From Streptomyces chartreusis (lineage in GTDB: Bacteria; Actinomycetota; Actinomycetes; Streptomycetales; Streptomycetaceae), in contig NZ_CP023689.1 in assembly GCF_008704715.1 (NCBI RefSeq), positions 7,378,001 to 7,442,000 of the forward strand: 64,000 nt of DNA, written 5' to 3'. The notes under the pieces were generated by a model, which was not told the origin of the DNA, ran no database searches, and worked only from the letters and a program-made list of their open reading frames with translations. How positions within the stretch are numbered: the first letter of the stretch is position 1; the number at the start of each line of letters is the position of its first letter. This document shows positions 56,654-64,000 of the stretch, one piece after another. The position numbers and the translations under genes are program-made.

Positions 56654-58657
56654 ATGACGGCCGAGCTGGTGCGGGGGCAGAACCACCCGCTCTCCCAGGC
56701 CCGTCTGGAGATCCGGGTCTCGGCCGGCACGCCGATCGTGGCCGCCGCCGCGCTCGGCGACGAGCAGGGCAGGATCCACGGCGTCGAATGGGTGGCCCAC
56801 CCGGGCGCCCCGACCCTGCCCGGCCTGGAGGTCTCCCGGCAGGCGGCCGCCGACCATCGCCTCGCGGTGGACCTGGACGCCATGCCGGAAGCCGTCCACC
56901 GTGTCAGTGTGCTGCTCGCCCTGCCGACCGGGGTCGGGGGTCCGACCAGCTTCGGCGCCGTCCCCGCCCCGTTCGTCGCGGTCACCGGTCTCGACGGTGC
57001 CGAGGTCGCCAGCTACACCGTCGCCGGCCTGGAGTCCGAGTCCGCCGTCGTCGCCCTGGAGCTCTACCGCCGCCAGGGTGCCTGGAAGGTGCGCGCCATC
57101 GGCCAGGGGTACGCCGGTGGCCTCGCCGACCTCTTCAACGACCAGGGCCTGGCCCAGGCCCACCAGCTCGCCGGCGGCATCAACGACGCGGTGGCCCAGG
57201 GCGTCGCCCGCTCGATCCCGGCGCCGCCGCGCCCGGACGGCGACCGTTCCCGGCAGGCCGCAGCCCCCGCCGTCGGCCCGGACCAGTCCGGCCAGGCACA
57301 GCAGGGCACCTCCGGTGCCACGGCACCGCAGCCGACGTCGCCCTACAGCAACCAGACGCCCGGCCAGCCGACGCCGCCGCCGAACTCTCCGTACGGCACC
57401 ACCGACCCCACCCAGCCGTCCGCCCCCACGTCCGGCGGACCCATCGACTACAGCCACCCGCGTCGGCAGAACGCGGCTCCGCCGCCGCCCCCGCCGACCG
57501 CGCCCCCGGCCCAGCCCGGCCAGCCCGCGCAGCCCGTCGCGGGCGACGCCACCGGCTGGTCCATGGAGGAGCGGCTGTACAACCAGGTGTGGGGCATGTT
57601 CGAGGACCTCGCCCGCACCACCGCCGCCTATCGCAGCGCGGTCGACTTCGCCGAATCACGCATGGAGAAGGAACTCGACCAGGTCCTGTCGGACCCGCGC
57701 AGCCGGATCGGCGGACAGGGCGACGCCGCCCGCGAGGCGGCCCAGGCCAAGCACTCACAGCTCGTCAACCAGGCGAGGGCGACGCTCGACCGGGATCTCG
57801 CCCAGCTCAGCGCGGAGTCCCAGGTCGTCGAGCCCGCGCTGCCGCCCGCCTATGCCCGCTGGGACAACCCGGTCTGGCACGGCTACCGCGTACCGATGGA
57901 GATCCCCATGGCCCTGCGCCTGGGTGAGCTCCACCTGCCGGAGAGCGCCGAGCTGCGCATCCCGATGCTGGTCCGCCTGCCGCTGGAGCGCGGCCTGTGG
58001 ATCGACAGCGGACGCGGCGGGTCGCTCGAGGGCTCCTTCCACGACTCCCACGACCTGAGCCGCCTCGCGATGGAGACGGCCGTGGCGCACGCGGCCCGGC
58101 TGCTCGCGGTCTACCCGGCCGGCGAGTTCACCGTGCACGTCATCGACCCGGCCGGTTCGGGCGCCCAGGCACTCGCACCCCTGGTGCAGACCGGTGTGCT
58201 CGCGGCCCCGCCCGCCGTGGGCGCGGCCGGAGTCGCGGACGTCCTCGCGCGGCTCACGCAGCGCGTCGACCTGGTGCAGATGGCGCTGCGCGCCGGTGCG
58301 CCCGACTCCCTGCCGCCGGGCTTCGACACCTCCCAGCAGCTGCTGATCGTCAATGACTTCCCGCACGGCTTCGACGACCGTGCCGTGAACCAGCTGCGCT
58401 ACCTCGCGGACGAGGGCCCCGCTGTCGGCGTCCACCTGATGATGGTCGCGGACCGCGAGGAGGCCGCAGGCTACGGCCCGCTGCTCGACCCGCTGTGGCG
58501 TGCGCTGCTGCGTCTGACTCCGGTGGCCGACGACCACCTCGCCGACCCGTGGGTGGGGCACGCCTGGACCTACGAGCCCTCGCTCGTGCCGCCCGGCAGC
58601 CAGGTCCTCCAGCAGGTGCTCACGCAGGTCGCGGCAGCCCGGGCCAAGCACTGGTAA
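56654..58657 (+). CDS. TerD domain protein fused to a degenerate FtsK/HerA-like region
   Basis: A 667-residue protein. Residues about 1-170 are a TerD domain (LSQARLEIRVSAGTPIVAAAALGD, then VSVLLALPTGVGGPTSFG). A Pro/Gln-rich linker (about 185-305) and a helical segment with MEERLYNQVWGMFEDLARTTAAYRS follow. Residues about 390-665 resemble an ATPase of the FtsK type: HLPESAELRIPMLVRLPLERGLWID leads in, and HVIDPAGSGAQALAPLVQTGVL, LLIVNDFPHGFDDRAVNQL and GVHLMMVADREE look like its strands. However, no Walker A Gly-Lys-Ser/Thr is present. It is probably a scaffold or sensor for TerD-class proteins rather than a motor. The ATG start has GGGGGACGAAGG upstream. Confidence 0.78.
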   Translation: MTAELVRGQNHPLSQARLEIRVSAGTPIVAAAALGDEQGRIHGVEWVAHPGAPTLPGLEVSRQAAADHRLAVDLDAMPEAVHRVSVLLALPTGVGGPTSFGAVPAPFVAVTGLDGAEVASYTVAGLESESAVVALELYRRQGAWKVRAIGQGYAGGLADLFNDQGLAQAHQLAGGINDAVAQGVARSIPAPPRPDGDRSRQAAAPAVGPDQSGQAQQGTSGATAPQPTSPYSNQTPGQPTPPPNSPYGTTDPTQPSAPTSGGPIDYSHPRRQNAAPPPPPPTAPPAQPGQPAQPVAGDATGWSMEERLYNQVWGMFEDLARTTAAYRSAVDFAESRMEKELDQVLSDPRSRIGGQGDAAREAAQAKHSQLVNQARATLDRDLAQLSAESQVVEPALPPAYARWDNPVWHGYRVPMEIPMALRLGELHLPESAELRIPMLVRLPLERGLWIDSGRGGSLEGSFHDSHDLSRLAMETAVAHAARLLAVYPAGEFTVHVIDPAGSGAQALAPLVQTGVLAAPPAVGAAGVADVLARLTQRVDLVQMALRAGAPDSLPPGFDTSQQLLIVNDFPHGFDDRAVNQLRYLADEGPAVGVHLMMVADREEAAGYGPLLDPLWRALLRLTPVADDHLADPWVGHAWTYEPSLVPPGSQVLQQVLTQVAAARAKHW

Positions 58658-58700
58658 AAGGCCTCTGACCAGCTAACTTGGTACTTCTTTTGCCAATCGC

Positions 58701-58730
58701 TTTACCTTTCCTTGGTGATTGGGGTACTGT
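58701..58730 (+). promoter_or_regulatory. Promoter of the riboswitch-terC transcript
   Basis: TTTACC (58701-58706) and TACTGT (58725-58730) with an 18-base spacer, in an AT-rich patch just after the preceding gene. Predicted transcription start near 58737. Confidence 0.6.
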
Positions 58731-58736
58731 TTGTCG

Positions 58737-58838
58737 CACGGAGGGGAGTACTCCCTGTCTGCTGCGACGTACCCGTCAATACGGATCCGGCCAGATCCCG
58801 GGGCGTCGGCCCATCGTGGGTGGAAGAGACCTCCGGCG
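58737..58838 (+). promoter_or_regulatory. yybP-ykoY manganese riboswitch upstream of terC
   Basis: The leader begins with CGGAGGGGAGTA (58739-58750, the GGGGAGUA loop) and closes with GAAGAGACCTCCGG (58823-58836, the AGACC loop), both conserved in yybP-ykoY RNAs; CGGAGG and CCTCCG form the P1 stem. In between lie the arm with CCGTCAATACGG and a GC-rich arm. This class binds Mn2+ and usually controls TerC- or MntP-type exporters, as here. The 3' P1 strand CCTCCGGC (58830-58837) is also perfectly complementary to GCCGGAGG (58871-58878), which holds the terC ribosome-binding site; so ligand binding would free the site for translation. Fold not computed. Confidence 0.8.
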
Positions 58839-58882
58839 CGCGACGACGCTGACATCTGCCGTTACGTACTGCCGGAGGCGCA

Positions 58883-59884
58883 GTGGAAGTTTCAACGACC
58901 CTGTGGGTCTTGACCATCGTGGGCCTTGCCGCCCTGATCGCGGTCGATTTCTTCATCGGCCGAAAGCCGCACGACGTATCAATCAAGGAAGCCGGAATCT
59001 GGACGGTCGTCTGGATCGCGCTGGCTGGCCTCTTCGGGCTCGGCCTGCTGATCTTCGGCGGCGGACAGGCCGGCGGTGAGTTCTTCGCCGGCTTCATCAC
59101 CGAGAAGTCGCTGAGCGTCGACAACCTCTTCGTCTTCGTTCTGATCATGGCGAAGTTCGCCGTGCCGTCCCAGTACCAGCAGCGAGTGCTGCTGGTCGGT
59201 GTCCTCATCGCCCTGGTGCTGCGAGCGATATTCATCGCCGCCGGCGCCGCGATCCTCGCGAGCTTCGCGTGGGTGTTCTACATCTTCGGCGCCTTCCTGA
59301 TCTGGACCGCCTGGAAGCTCATCCAGGAGGCCCGGTCCGGCGACGAGGAAGAGGAGTTCGAGGAGAACAAGCTGCTGAAGGCGGCCGAGCGCAGGTTCGG
59401 TGTCGCCGACCGCTACCACGGCACCAAGCTGTGGATCCGGGAGAACGGCAAGCGGGTCATGACCCCGATGCTGGTCGTGATGCTCGCGATCGGTACGACG
59501 GACGTGCTCTTCGCCCTGGACTCCATCCCGGCGATCTTCGGCCTGACGCAGGACCCGTACATCGTGTTCACGGCCAACGCGTTCGCGCTGATGGGTCTGC
59601 GACAGCTGTACTTCCTCATCGGCGGACTGCTGAAGAAGCTGGTCCACCTGAGCTACGGCCTGTCGATCATCCTCGGCTTCATCGGTGTGAAGCTGGTGCT
59701 GCACGCACTGCACGAGTCCGGGGTCCACGTCCCCGAGATCAGCATTCCGGTCTCGCTCGGCGTGATCTGCTCGGTCCTGATCGTCACCACGATCACCAGC
59801 CTGAGGGCCTCCAAGAAGCAGGCGGCGGCCGAGGCGGCGCAGGAGCGGAGCGATGGCGCTCCGAAGGACAGCATCGACGTCTGA
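58883..59884 (+). CDS. terC: TerC family membrane protein, likely Mn2+ exporter
   Basis: A 333-residue TerC family protein with about eight transmembrane helices. Conserved parts are TEKSLSVDNLFVFVLIMAKF (acidic residue and Asn in the membrane), TPMLVVMLAIGTTDVLFALDSIPAIFGLTQDPYIVFTANAFALMG split over helices 6-7, and LRQLYFLIGGLL. TerC members (MeeF/MeeY in Bacillus) export manganese for secreted enzymes or reduce Mn2+ toxicity; others relate to tellurite resistance. Start GTG 58883 with GGAGG five bases upstream. The yybP-ykoY riboswitch directly upstream supports Mn2+ control. It ends with a strong terminator. Confidence 0.93.
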   Translation: MEVSTTLWVLTIVGLAALIAVDFFIGRKPHDVSIKEAGIWTVVWIALAGLFGLGLLIFGGGQAGGEFFAGFITEKSLSVDNLFVFVLIMAKFAVPSQYQQRVLLVGVLIALVLRAIFIAAGAAILASFAWVFYIFGAFLIWTAWKLIQEARSGDEEEEFEENKLLKAAERRFGVADRYHGTKLWIRENGKRVMTPMLVVMLAIGTTDVLFALDSIPAIFGLTQDPYIVFTANAFALMGLRQLYFLIGGLLKKLVHLSYGLSIILGFIGVKLVLHALHESGVHVPEISIPVSLGVICSVLIVTTITSLRASKKQAAAEAAQERSDGAPKDSIDV

Positions 59885-59909
59885 CCATGTCGGACGTAGG
59901 AAGAACCAT

Positions 59910-59960
59910 CACCGGGAGTGGTGCTCGGCGAATTGCCGAGCACCACTCCCGGTGCTTCTT
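59910..59960 (+). terminator. terC terminator
   Basis: A perfect 20-bp stem (59910-59929 with 59935-59954) around loop GAATT, followed by CTTCTT. One of the strongest hairpins in the window. Confidence 0.9.
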
Positions 59961-60013
59961 TGGGTGCTGGATGTCCTCGCCGGGGGACACCACGGCCGGG
60001 GGTGGAGGCACCT

Positions 60014-60328
60014 GTGGACGCACCCATGAAGTTCGTACAGATCATCGACTTCGAGACCGAGCGCATCGACGAGATGCGGGAGCTGGCCCGAGAGACGGAA
60101 CAGCGCTTCGCGGGCCGCGACGGCGGCCCCACACGGCGCCTCGTCATCAAGGACCGGGCGCAGACCAACCGCTACCTCGTGGTGATCGAGTTCGACTCCC
60201 ACGAGGACGCGATGCGCAACAGTGACGACCCCGAGACGACCAAGTTCGCGGAGCAGATGGCCGCGCTGTGCACGAGGCCGCCGTCCTTCACGGACTGCGA
60301 CGTACAGGAGATGACCGATTTCGCGTAG
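60014..60328 (+). CDS. Conserved small protein, ABM-like dimeric alpha/beta barrel
   Basis: A 104-residue protein with alternating strand, helix pattern of antibiotic-biosynthesis-monooxygenase-type proteins: MKFVQIIDFETERIDEMRELARE, RRLVIKDRAQTNRYLVVIEFDSHEDAMRNSDDPETTKFAEQM. It probably forms dimers, but catalytic activity is not evident. I chose GTG 60014 because GGAGG is five bases upstream; from ATG 60026 the Shine-Dalgarno would be too distant, though that start fits the conserved region better. Lies directly after the terC terminator. Confidence 0.72.
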   Translation: MDAPMKFVQIIDFETERIDEMRELARETEQRFAGRDGGPTRRLVIKDRAQTNRYLVVIEFDSHEDAMRNSDDPETTKFAEQMAALCTRPPSFTDCDVQEMTDFA

Positions 60329-60443
60329 CGACACAAGAAGCACAGGCGCCCCGCACCCCGAGGGCGCGGGGCCGCCCGACCACCGTCCTGACAACCACAC
60401 GGACCAGAATGCGAACCCTCAACCCCTCTGCGACGATCGCTCC

Positions 60444-61544
60444 ATGATCGATCGGCTCAGGTCGCTCGCGACGGGCTGGACGTACCTCGTCCCGGTGCTC
60501 GCGGTCATCCTGCTGGCCTTCACCTGGGGACGGGACCTGCCCGGCGCGGTCGTCGCAGTCGTGACGCTGGTCCTCGCGGGTGCCGTCCTGGCAGCCGTTC
60601 ACCACGCCGAAGTGGTCGCGCACCGCGTCGGCGAACCCTTCGGTTCCCTCGTCCTCGCCGTCGCCGTCACGATCATCGAAGTCGCCCTGATCGTGACCCT
60701 GATGGTCGACGGCGGCGACAAGAGCGCCACCCTTGCCCGCGACACGGTCTTCGCGGCCGTGATGATCACCTGCAACGGCATCGTCGGCCTGTCTCTGCTC
60801 GTAGCCTCGCTGCGGCACCGCACGGCCGTCTTCAACCCCGAGGGCACCGGCGCCGCCCTGGCGACCGTCGCCACCCTGGCCACCCTCAGCCTGGTGCTGC
60901 CGACGTTCACCACGAGCAAGCCCGGCCCGGAGTTCTCCACGGTGCAGCTGACGTTCGCCGCGGTCTCCTCACTGATCCTGTACGGCCTCTTCGTGACCAC
61001 GCAGACCGTGCGGCACCGCGACTACTTCCTGCCCATCACGCGGCAGGGCGACGTGATCGACGGTGACGACCACGCCGACGCGCCCTCCGCGCGTACGGCG
61101 ATGGTGAGCCTGGGCCTGCTGGGCCTCGCCCTGATCGGCGTGGTCGGCCTGGCCAAGGGGGTGTCGCCGACCATCGAGGACGGAGTGGCCGCCGCCGACC
61201 TGCCCCACGCCGCCGTAGGCGTGGTCATCGCCCTGCTGGTGCTGCTCCCGGAGACGATCGCGGCACTGCGCTCCGCCCGCCGTGACCGTGTGCAGACCAG
61301 TCTGAATCTCGCGCTCGGCTCGGCGATGGCCAGCATCGGACTGACCATCCCGGCGGTCGCCCTGGCCTCCGTCTGGCTCACCGGCCCGCTCGTCCTCGGC
61401 CTCGGCCCCACTCATATGGTGCTGCTGGCCCTGACGGTGGTGGTGAGCTCGCTGACGGTCGTACCGGGGCGGGCGACGCCGCTCCAGGGCGGCGTCCACC
61501 TGGTGCTGTTCGCGGCCTACCTGGAGCTCGCGATCAATCCGTGA
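60444..61544 (+). CDS. chaA: Calcium/proton antiporter, ChaA type
   Basis: A 366-residue cation exchanger of the CaCA superfamily with eleven predicted helices. The two alpha-repeats are recognisable as HRVGEPFGSLVLAVAVTIIEVALIVTLM (Glu-containing) and VVIALLVLLPETIAALRSARRDRVQTSLNLALGSAMASIGLTIPAV, split into its parts at the PET motif; Glu residues in both are the cation ligands. ChaA exchanges Ca2+ (and Na+ or K+) for H+ at alkaline pH. There is no strong Shine-Dalgarno sequence before ATG 60444. A short bidirectional hairpin follows. Confidence 0.9.
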   Translation: MIDRLRSLATGWTYLVPVLAVILLAFTWGRDLPGAVVAVVTLVLAGAVLAAVHHAEVVAHRVGEPFGSLVLAVAVTIIEVALIVTLMVDGGDKSATLARDTVFAAVMITCNGIVGLSLLVASLRHRTAVFNPEGTGAALATVATLATLSLVLPTFTTSKPGPEFSTVQLTFAAVSSLILYGLFVTTQTVRHRDYFLPITRQGDVIDGDDHADAPSARTAMVSLGLLGLALIGVVGLAKGVSPTIEDGVAAADLPHAAVGVVIALLVLLPETIAALRSARRDRVQTSLNLALGSAMASIGLTIPAVALASVWLTGPLVLGLGPTHMVLLALTVVVSSLTVVPGRATPLQGGVHLVLFAAYLELAINP

Positions 61545-61555
61545 ACCCGCCCCGA

Positions 61556-61590
61556 CTGCGGAGCCCGTCACCCAGTGGCGGGCTCCGCAG
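61556..61590. terminator. Bidirectional terminator between chaA and the MHS transporter gene
   Basis: CTGCGGAGCCCG (61556-61567) pairs with CGGGCTCCGCAG (61579-61590), 12 bp, loop 11 bases. The loop and 3' arm include the stop codon and last codons of the leftward gene. Confidence 0.8.
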
Positions 61591-62878
61591 CCGAGGCCGG
61601 CACCGGATGCGTCTCCGGCAGCAGCGTGAAGCACCCCAGACTCAGCAGCGCGACCCCGGTCAGATACGCACCCACACCCCACGGCACCCGCCCGTCGCTC
61701 TGCTCGACGAGCGCCGTCGCCACGATCGGCGTGAGCGCACCCCCGACGACCCCACCGAGGTTGTAGCCCACCGCGGCGCCCGTGCAGCGCACCCGGGGCT
61801 CGTACAGCTCCGGCAGATACGCGGCGATCACGGCGAACATGGTGATGAAGGCGAGCATCGCGCCGAGGAAGCCCAGGAACATCAGCAGCGGCTGACCCGT
61901 GGCGAGCAGCGCGACCAGCGGGAACATCCACAGCGCGGACGCCGTGCACCCGATGAGGCACAGCGGCCGGCGCCCGTACCGGTCGCCGAGGATCGCCACC
62001 AGCGGTGTCAGCGAGCCCTTCACCACCACCGCGGCCATGATGCAGGTCAGCATGACGCCCCGGCTCACACCGAGCCGCTCGGTGGCGTACGCCAGGGACC
62101 AGGTCGTCACGGCGTAGAAGATCGCGTACCCGATCGCGAGCGCGCCCGCCGTAAGCAGTACGAGCCGCCAGTGGTCGCGCACGACCTCGGTGAGCGGCAC
62201 GCGCGCGTGGTCGTCGATCTCCAGGAACCGGGGACTCTCGGCGAGCGACGACCGCAGCCACAACCCCACCAGCGCGAGCACACCCGCCGCCCAGAAAGGC
62301 ACACGCCAGCCCCACGAGGCGAACTGCGCGTCGGACAGCGTCGCCGACAGCCCCAGCACCACACCGTTGGCGAGCAGGAAACCCAGCGCGGGCCCGACCT
62401 GCGGAAAGCTGGACCACAGACCCCGCCGGCCGGGCGGCGCGTGCTCGACGGTCAGCAGGACGGCCCCGCCCCACTCGCCGCCGAGCCCCAGTCCCTGGAG
62501 GAAACGCAGCACGAGCAGCAGCAGGGGAGCGGCCACACCGATCGTGTCGTACGTCGGTACGCAGCCGACCGCGACCGTGGACGCCCCCGTCAGCAGCAGT
62601 GAGGCGACCAGGACCGGCCGGCGTCCGCGGCGGTCCCCGATGTGCCCGAACAGCACCGACCCCAGGGGCCGTGCCACGAAGCCCACCCCGAACGTGGCGA
62701 ACGCGGCCAGGGTTCCCGCCACCGGCGAGAACGTCGGGAAGAAGAGCGGCCCGAGGACCAGCGCCGCCGCGGTTCCGTAGACGAAGAAGTCGTAGAACTC
62801 GATGGCCGTCCCGGCGAGCGAGGCGCCCGCGAGCCGCAGCATGGACGGGGGTGCCTTGACTGTGCGTGCATCGTGCAT
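61568..62878 (-). CDS. MFS transporter of the metabolite:H+ symporter (MHS) family
   Basis: A 436-residue transporter with twelve transmembrane helices; the MHS subfamily imports compatible solutes, shikimate, citrate or similar acids. Signatures are GTAIEFYDFFVYGTAAALV in helix 1, RPLGSVLFGHIGDRRGRRPVLV (MFS motif A) and RFLQGLGLGGEWGGAVLL. A cytoplasmic loop follows helix 6 (SSLAESPRFLEIDDHARVPLTEV). The substrate is unknown. ATG 62876-62878 has no clear Shine-Dalgarno sequence. The gene contains one CACGCGCGCGTG. Confidence 0.9.
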   Translation of the reverse strand: MHDARTVKAPPSMLRLAGASLAGTAIEFYDFFVYGTAAALVLGPLFFPTFSPVAGTLAAFATFGVGFVARPLGSVLFGHIGDRRGRRPVLVASLLLTGASTVAVGCVPTYDTIGVAAPLLLLVLRFLQGLGLGGEWGGAVLLTVEHAPPGRRGLWSSFPQVGPALGFLLANGVVLGLSATLSDAQFASWGWRVPFWAAGVLALVGLWLRSSLAESPRFLEIDDHARVPLTEVVRDHWRLVLLTAGALAIGYAIFYAVTTWSLAYATERLGVSRGVMLTCIMAAVVVKGSLTPLVAILGDRYGRRPLCLIGCTASALWMFPLVALLATGQPLLMFLGFLGAMLAFITMFAVIAAYLPELYEPRVRCTGAAVGYNLGGVVGGALTPIVATALVEQSDGRVPWGVGAYLTGVALLSLGCFTLLPETHPVPASAAEPATG

Positions 62879-62940
62879 GCTGCGTCAACTACCCACCGTG
62901 ATCGCCGGTTACGGGGGCGTACGGGCGCGCTGGGGTTTCG

Positions 62941-63987
62941 TCAGTACGTGACGGTGATGCGCCGGGCAGGGCCGTCGACGCGGACGGTGCCGCCGTAGGG
63001 GATCACGAGTTGTGGATCGGTGTGGCCGAAGTCCACGTCGAAGACGACCGTGGTGTTCGGGGCATACATACGCATGGCCCGAAGCACGGCCTCCCGCTGG
63101 TCCGCGGCGTAACGATCCGCCTCCTCGGGGCCGTTGGGGCGCTCGAAGGACCAGGTCTTCGCCCGGCCCATCAGGAGTGCGGAGAATCGCTGGAGCAGCC
63201 CGCGCTCGCCCATGTTGCGCAGGGTCCAGAAGACCTCGGAGGCGCTCGGCATCTCCTCCGACGTCTCCAGCAGCAGCACCCCGCCGTCGTACTCCGATGG
63301 GTCACGCGCGATCTCCCGGTCGGCCATGAGCAGCCAGCCGACGATCTCCAGGCAGCCGCCCCAGGTACGGCCCTCCACCACCCGGTCGGCGTTCACCCAG
63401 GTCCATCCGGCGCCGGGCCGTGTCTCCGGCTCCGCGTCGAAGGTCGCGGGGTCGGCCCAGTCGCGGTTGATGTCGTTCCAGCGCTCGGCGGGCCGGAGTT
63501 CGTACTCGCCGGAGGTGAACAGTGCGGCCCGCAGCGAGTCGGCGGTCTGCGGGTGCATCGCGCCCGGGCGGCCCAGCTCGCACATCACGGTGGCGCCGTG
63601 ATAGCCGACGATCCCGGTGTTGCGCAGGAACATCAGCAGGTTCGTGTTGTCGCTCATCCCGAAGAACGGCTTCGGGTTCGCCCGGATCAACTCCCGGTCC
63701 AGCAATGGCAGCACGGTGATCTGGTCGTCGCCGCCGATCGAGGCTATGACCGCCTTGATGCCGGGGTCGGCGAATGCGGCGTGGATGTCGTCGGCGCGTT
63801 CCTGCGGCGTCGCGCCCAGCTTGCGGGTCGTCGGGTACTCGACCGGTTCGAGTCCGTACTCCTTGCGCAGCCGCTCCAGGCCCAGTTCGAAGGGCAGCGG
63901 GAACAGCCCGGGGAGGCCCGCGGCGGCCGAGACGACGGCGACGCGGTCGCCCGGGGAGGGCTTGGCAGGGTACGAGATCGTGGTCAT
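62941..63987 (-). CDS. LD-carboxypeptidase (S66 family, MccF-like)
   Basis: A 348-residue serine peptidase of family S66. The catalytic triad is visible as S112 (FGMSDNTNLLMF), E214 (GGCLEIVGWLL) and H322 (DVDFGHTDPQL), with the nucleophile loop at IGGDDQI. MccF-type S66 enzymes inactivate microcin C by cutting the amide to the modified aspartyl-adenylate; others recycle murein tetrapeptides at the cytoplasmic side. The YGGTVRVDGPARRITVTY ending is usual for the MccF-like group, so an immunity-type role is possible. Predicted leaderless: TACCCT is six bases before the ATG at 63987. Confidence 0.9.
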   Translation of the reverse strand: MTTISYPAKPSPGDRVAVVSAAAGLPGLFPLPFELGLERLRKEYGLEPVEYPTTRKLGATPQERADDIHAAFADPGIKAVIASIGGDDQITVLPLLDRELIRANPKPFFGMSDNTNLLMFLRNTGIVGYHGATVMCELGRPGAMHPQTADSLRAALFTSGEYELRPAERWNDINRDWADPATFDAEPETRPGAGWTWVNADRVVEGRTWGGCLEIVGWLLMADREIARDPSEYDGGVLLLETSEEMPSASEVFWTLRNMGERGLLQRFSALLMGRAKTWSFERPNGPEEADRYAADQREAVLRAMRMYAPNTTVVFDVDFGHTDPQLVIPYGGTVRVDGPARRITVTY

Positions 63988-63993
63988 GTCCGG

Positions 63994-63999
63994 AGGGTA
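63994..63999 (-). promoter_or_regulatory. -10 element TACCCT of the LD-carboxypeptidase gene (leaderless)
   Basis: On the minus strand TACCCT ends six bases before the ATG at 63987, at the edge of the window; the -35 lies outside. Confidence 0.5.
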
Positions 64000-64000
64000 G

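Noticed and set aside
1..64000. Mobile elements, integrases, tRNAs, rRNAs, CRISPR arrays
   Set aside because: No transposase or integrase motif, no tRNA T-loop signature GGTTCGAATCC with cloverleaf context, and no spaced direct repeats of CRISPR type. The tandem arrays have no unique spacers.

Overview
The window is high-GC actinobacterial chromosome, almost certainly from a Streptomyces species. Evidence: about 72% GC with strong G/C at third codon positions, frequent GTG starts (and one TTG), many genes that appear to be transcribed without a leader, and families typical of the genus (SPW_0924, DUF6343, DUF2293, DUF397, XRE-DUF5753, DUF574 methyltransferases, TerD proteins). I found no tRNA, rRNA, CRISPR array, transposase or phage gene. 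Both ends appear truncated only by the window: a partial CDS runs in at the left, and the right end cuts just upstream of a complete gene.

Layout. 0-12 kb is mostly conserved housekeeping: a DUF4184 membrane protein, a secreted lytic transglycosylase, a DUF3068 membrane protein, helicase HrpB with a coupled methyltransferase (which carries an apparent frameshift), ribosomal protein S1 (rpsA) with a strong promoter and long leader, a PAC2 protein, coaE and a TPR protein. 12-16 kb holds an acyltransferase, DoxX, an S4 RNA-binding protein, an Fe-S uracil-DNA glycosylase and a proline iminopeptidase. 16-19.4 kb is a purine/hydantoin-type locus: a GntR/FCD regulator diverges from an NCS1 permease and a hydantoin racemase-like gene, with a perfect palindromic operator between them.

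19.4-29.5 kb is mixed: a translationally coupled trio (unknown protein, RidA, GNAT), a nucleotidyltransferase followed by a likely modification-dependent restriction enzyme (PUA/EVE-like domain fused to a PD-(D/E)XK nuclease), a FUSC transporter, an EEP phosphatase, an amidohydrolase, a cytochrome P450 and a DUF899 protein. 29.6-47.6 kb is accessory: an ABC exporter, an RsbW-like ATPase diverging from an XRE regulator and DUF397 protein (a WhiJ/AbaA-type regulatory set), methyltransferases, MocR with an AhpD-like target, an orphan gltD, DUF2293, a uridine-kinase-like protein with a degenerate P-loop, CBS, CorA and the pseudouridine genes psuG-psuK. This part is also rich in minisatellites.

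47.7-64 kb: a VOC protein, glutathione-independent formaldehyde dehydrogenase, an MFS exporter, Ogt, a secreted glycerophosphodiesterase, an MHYT protein, uvrB, then a TerD, TerD-fusion and TerC block. terC is preceded by a yybP-ykoY manganese riboswitch whose P1 strand can also pair with the Shine-Dalgarno sequence. A small ABM-like protein, a Ca2+/H+ antiporter, an MHS transporter and an LD-carboxypeptidase complete the window.

Two genome-scale patterns stand out. Four tandem-repeat arrays start inside the last codons of a gene and run on past its stop. Twelve genes have a TANNNT -10 element placed 6-7 nt before the start codon, predicting leaderless mRNAs.
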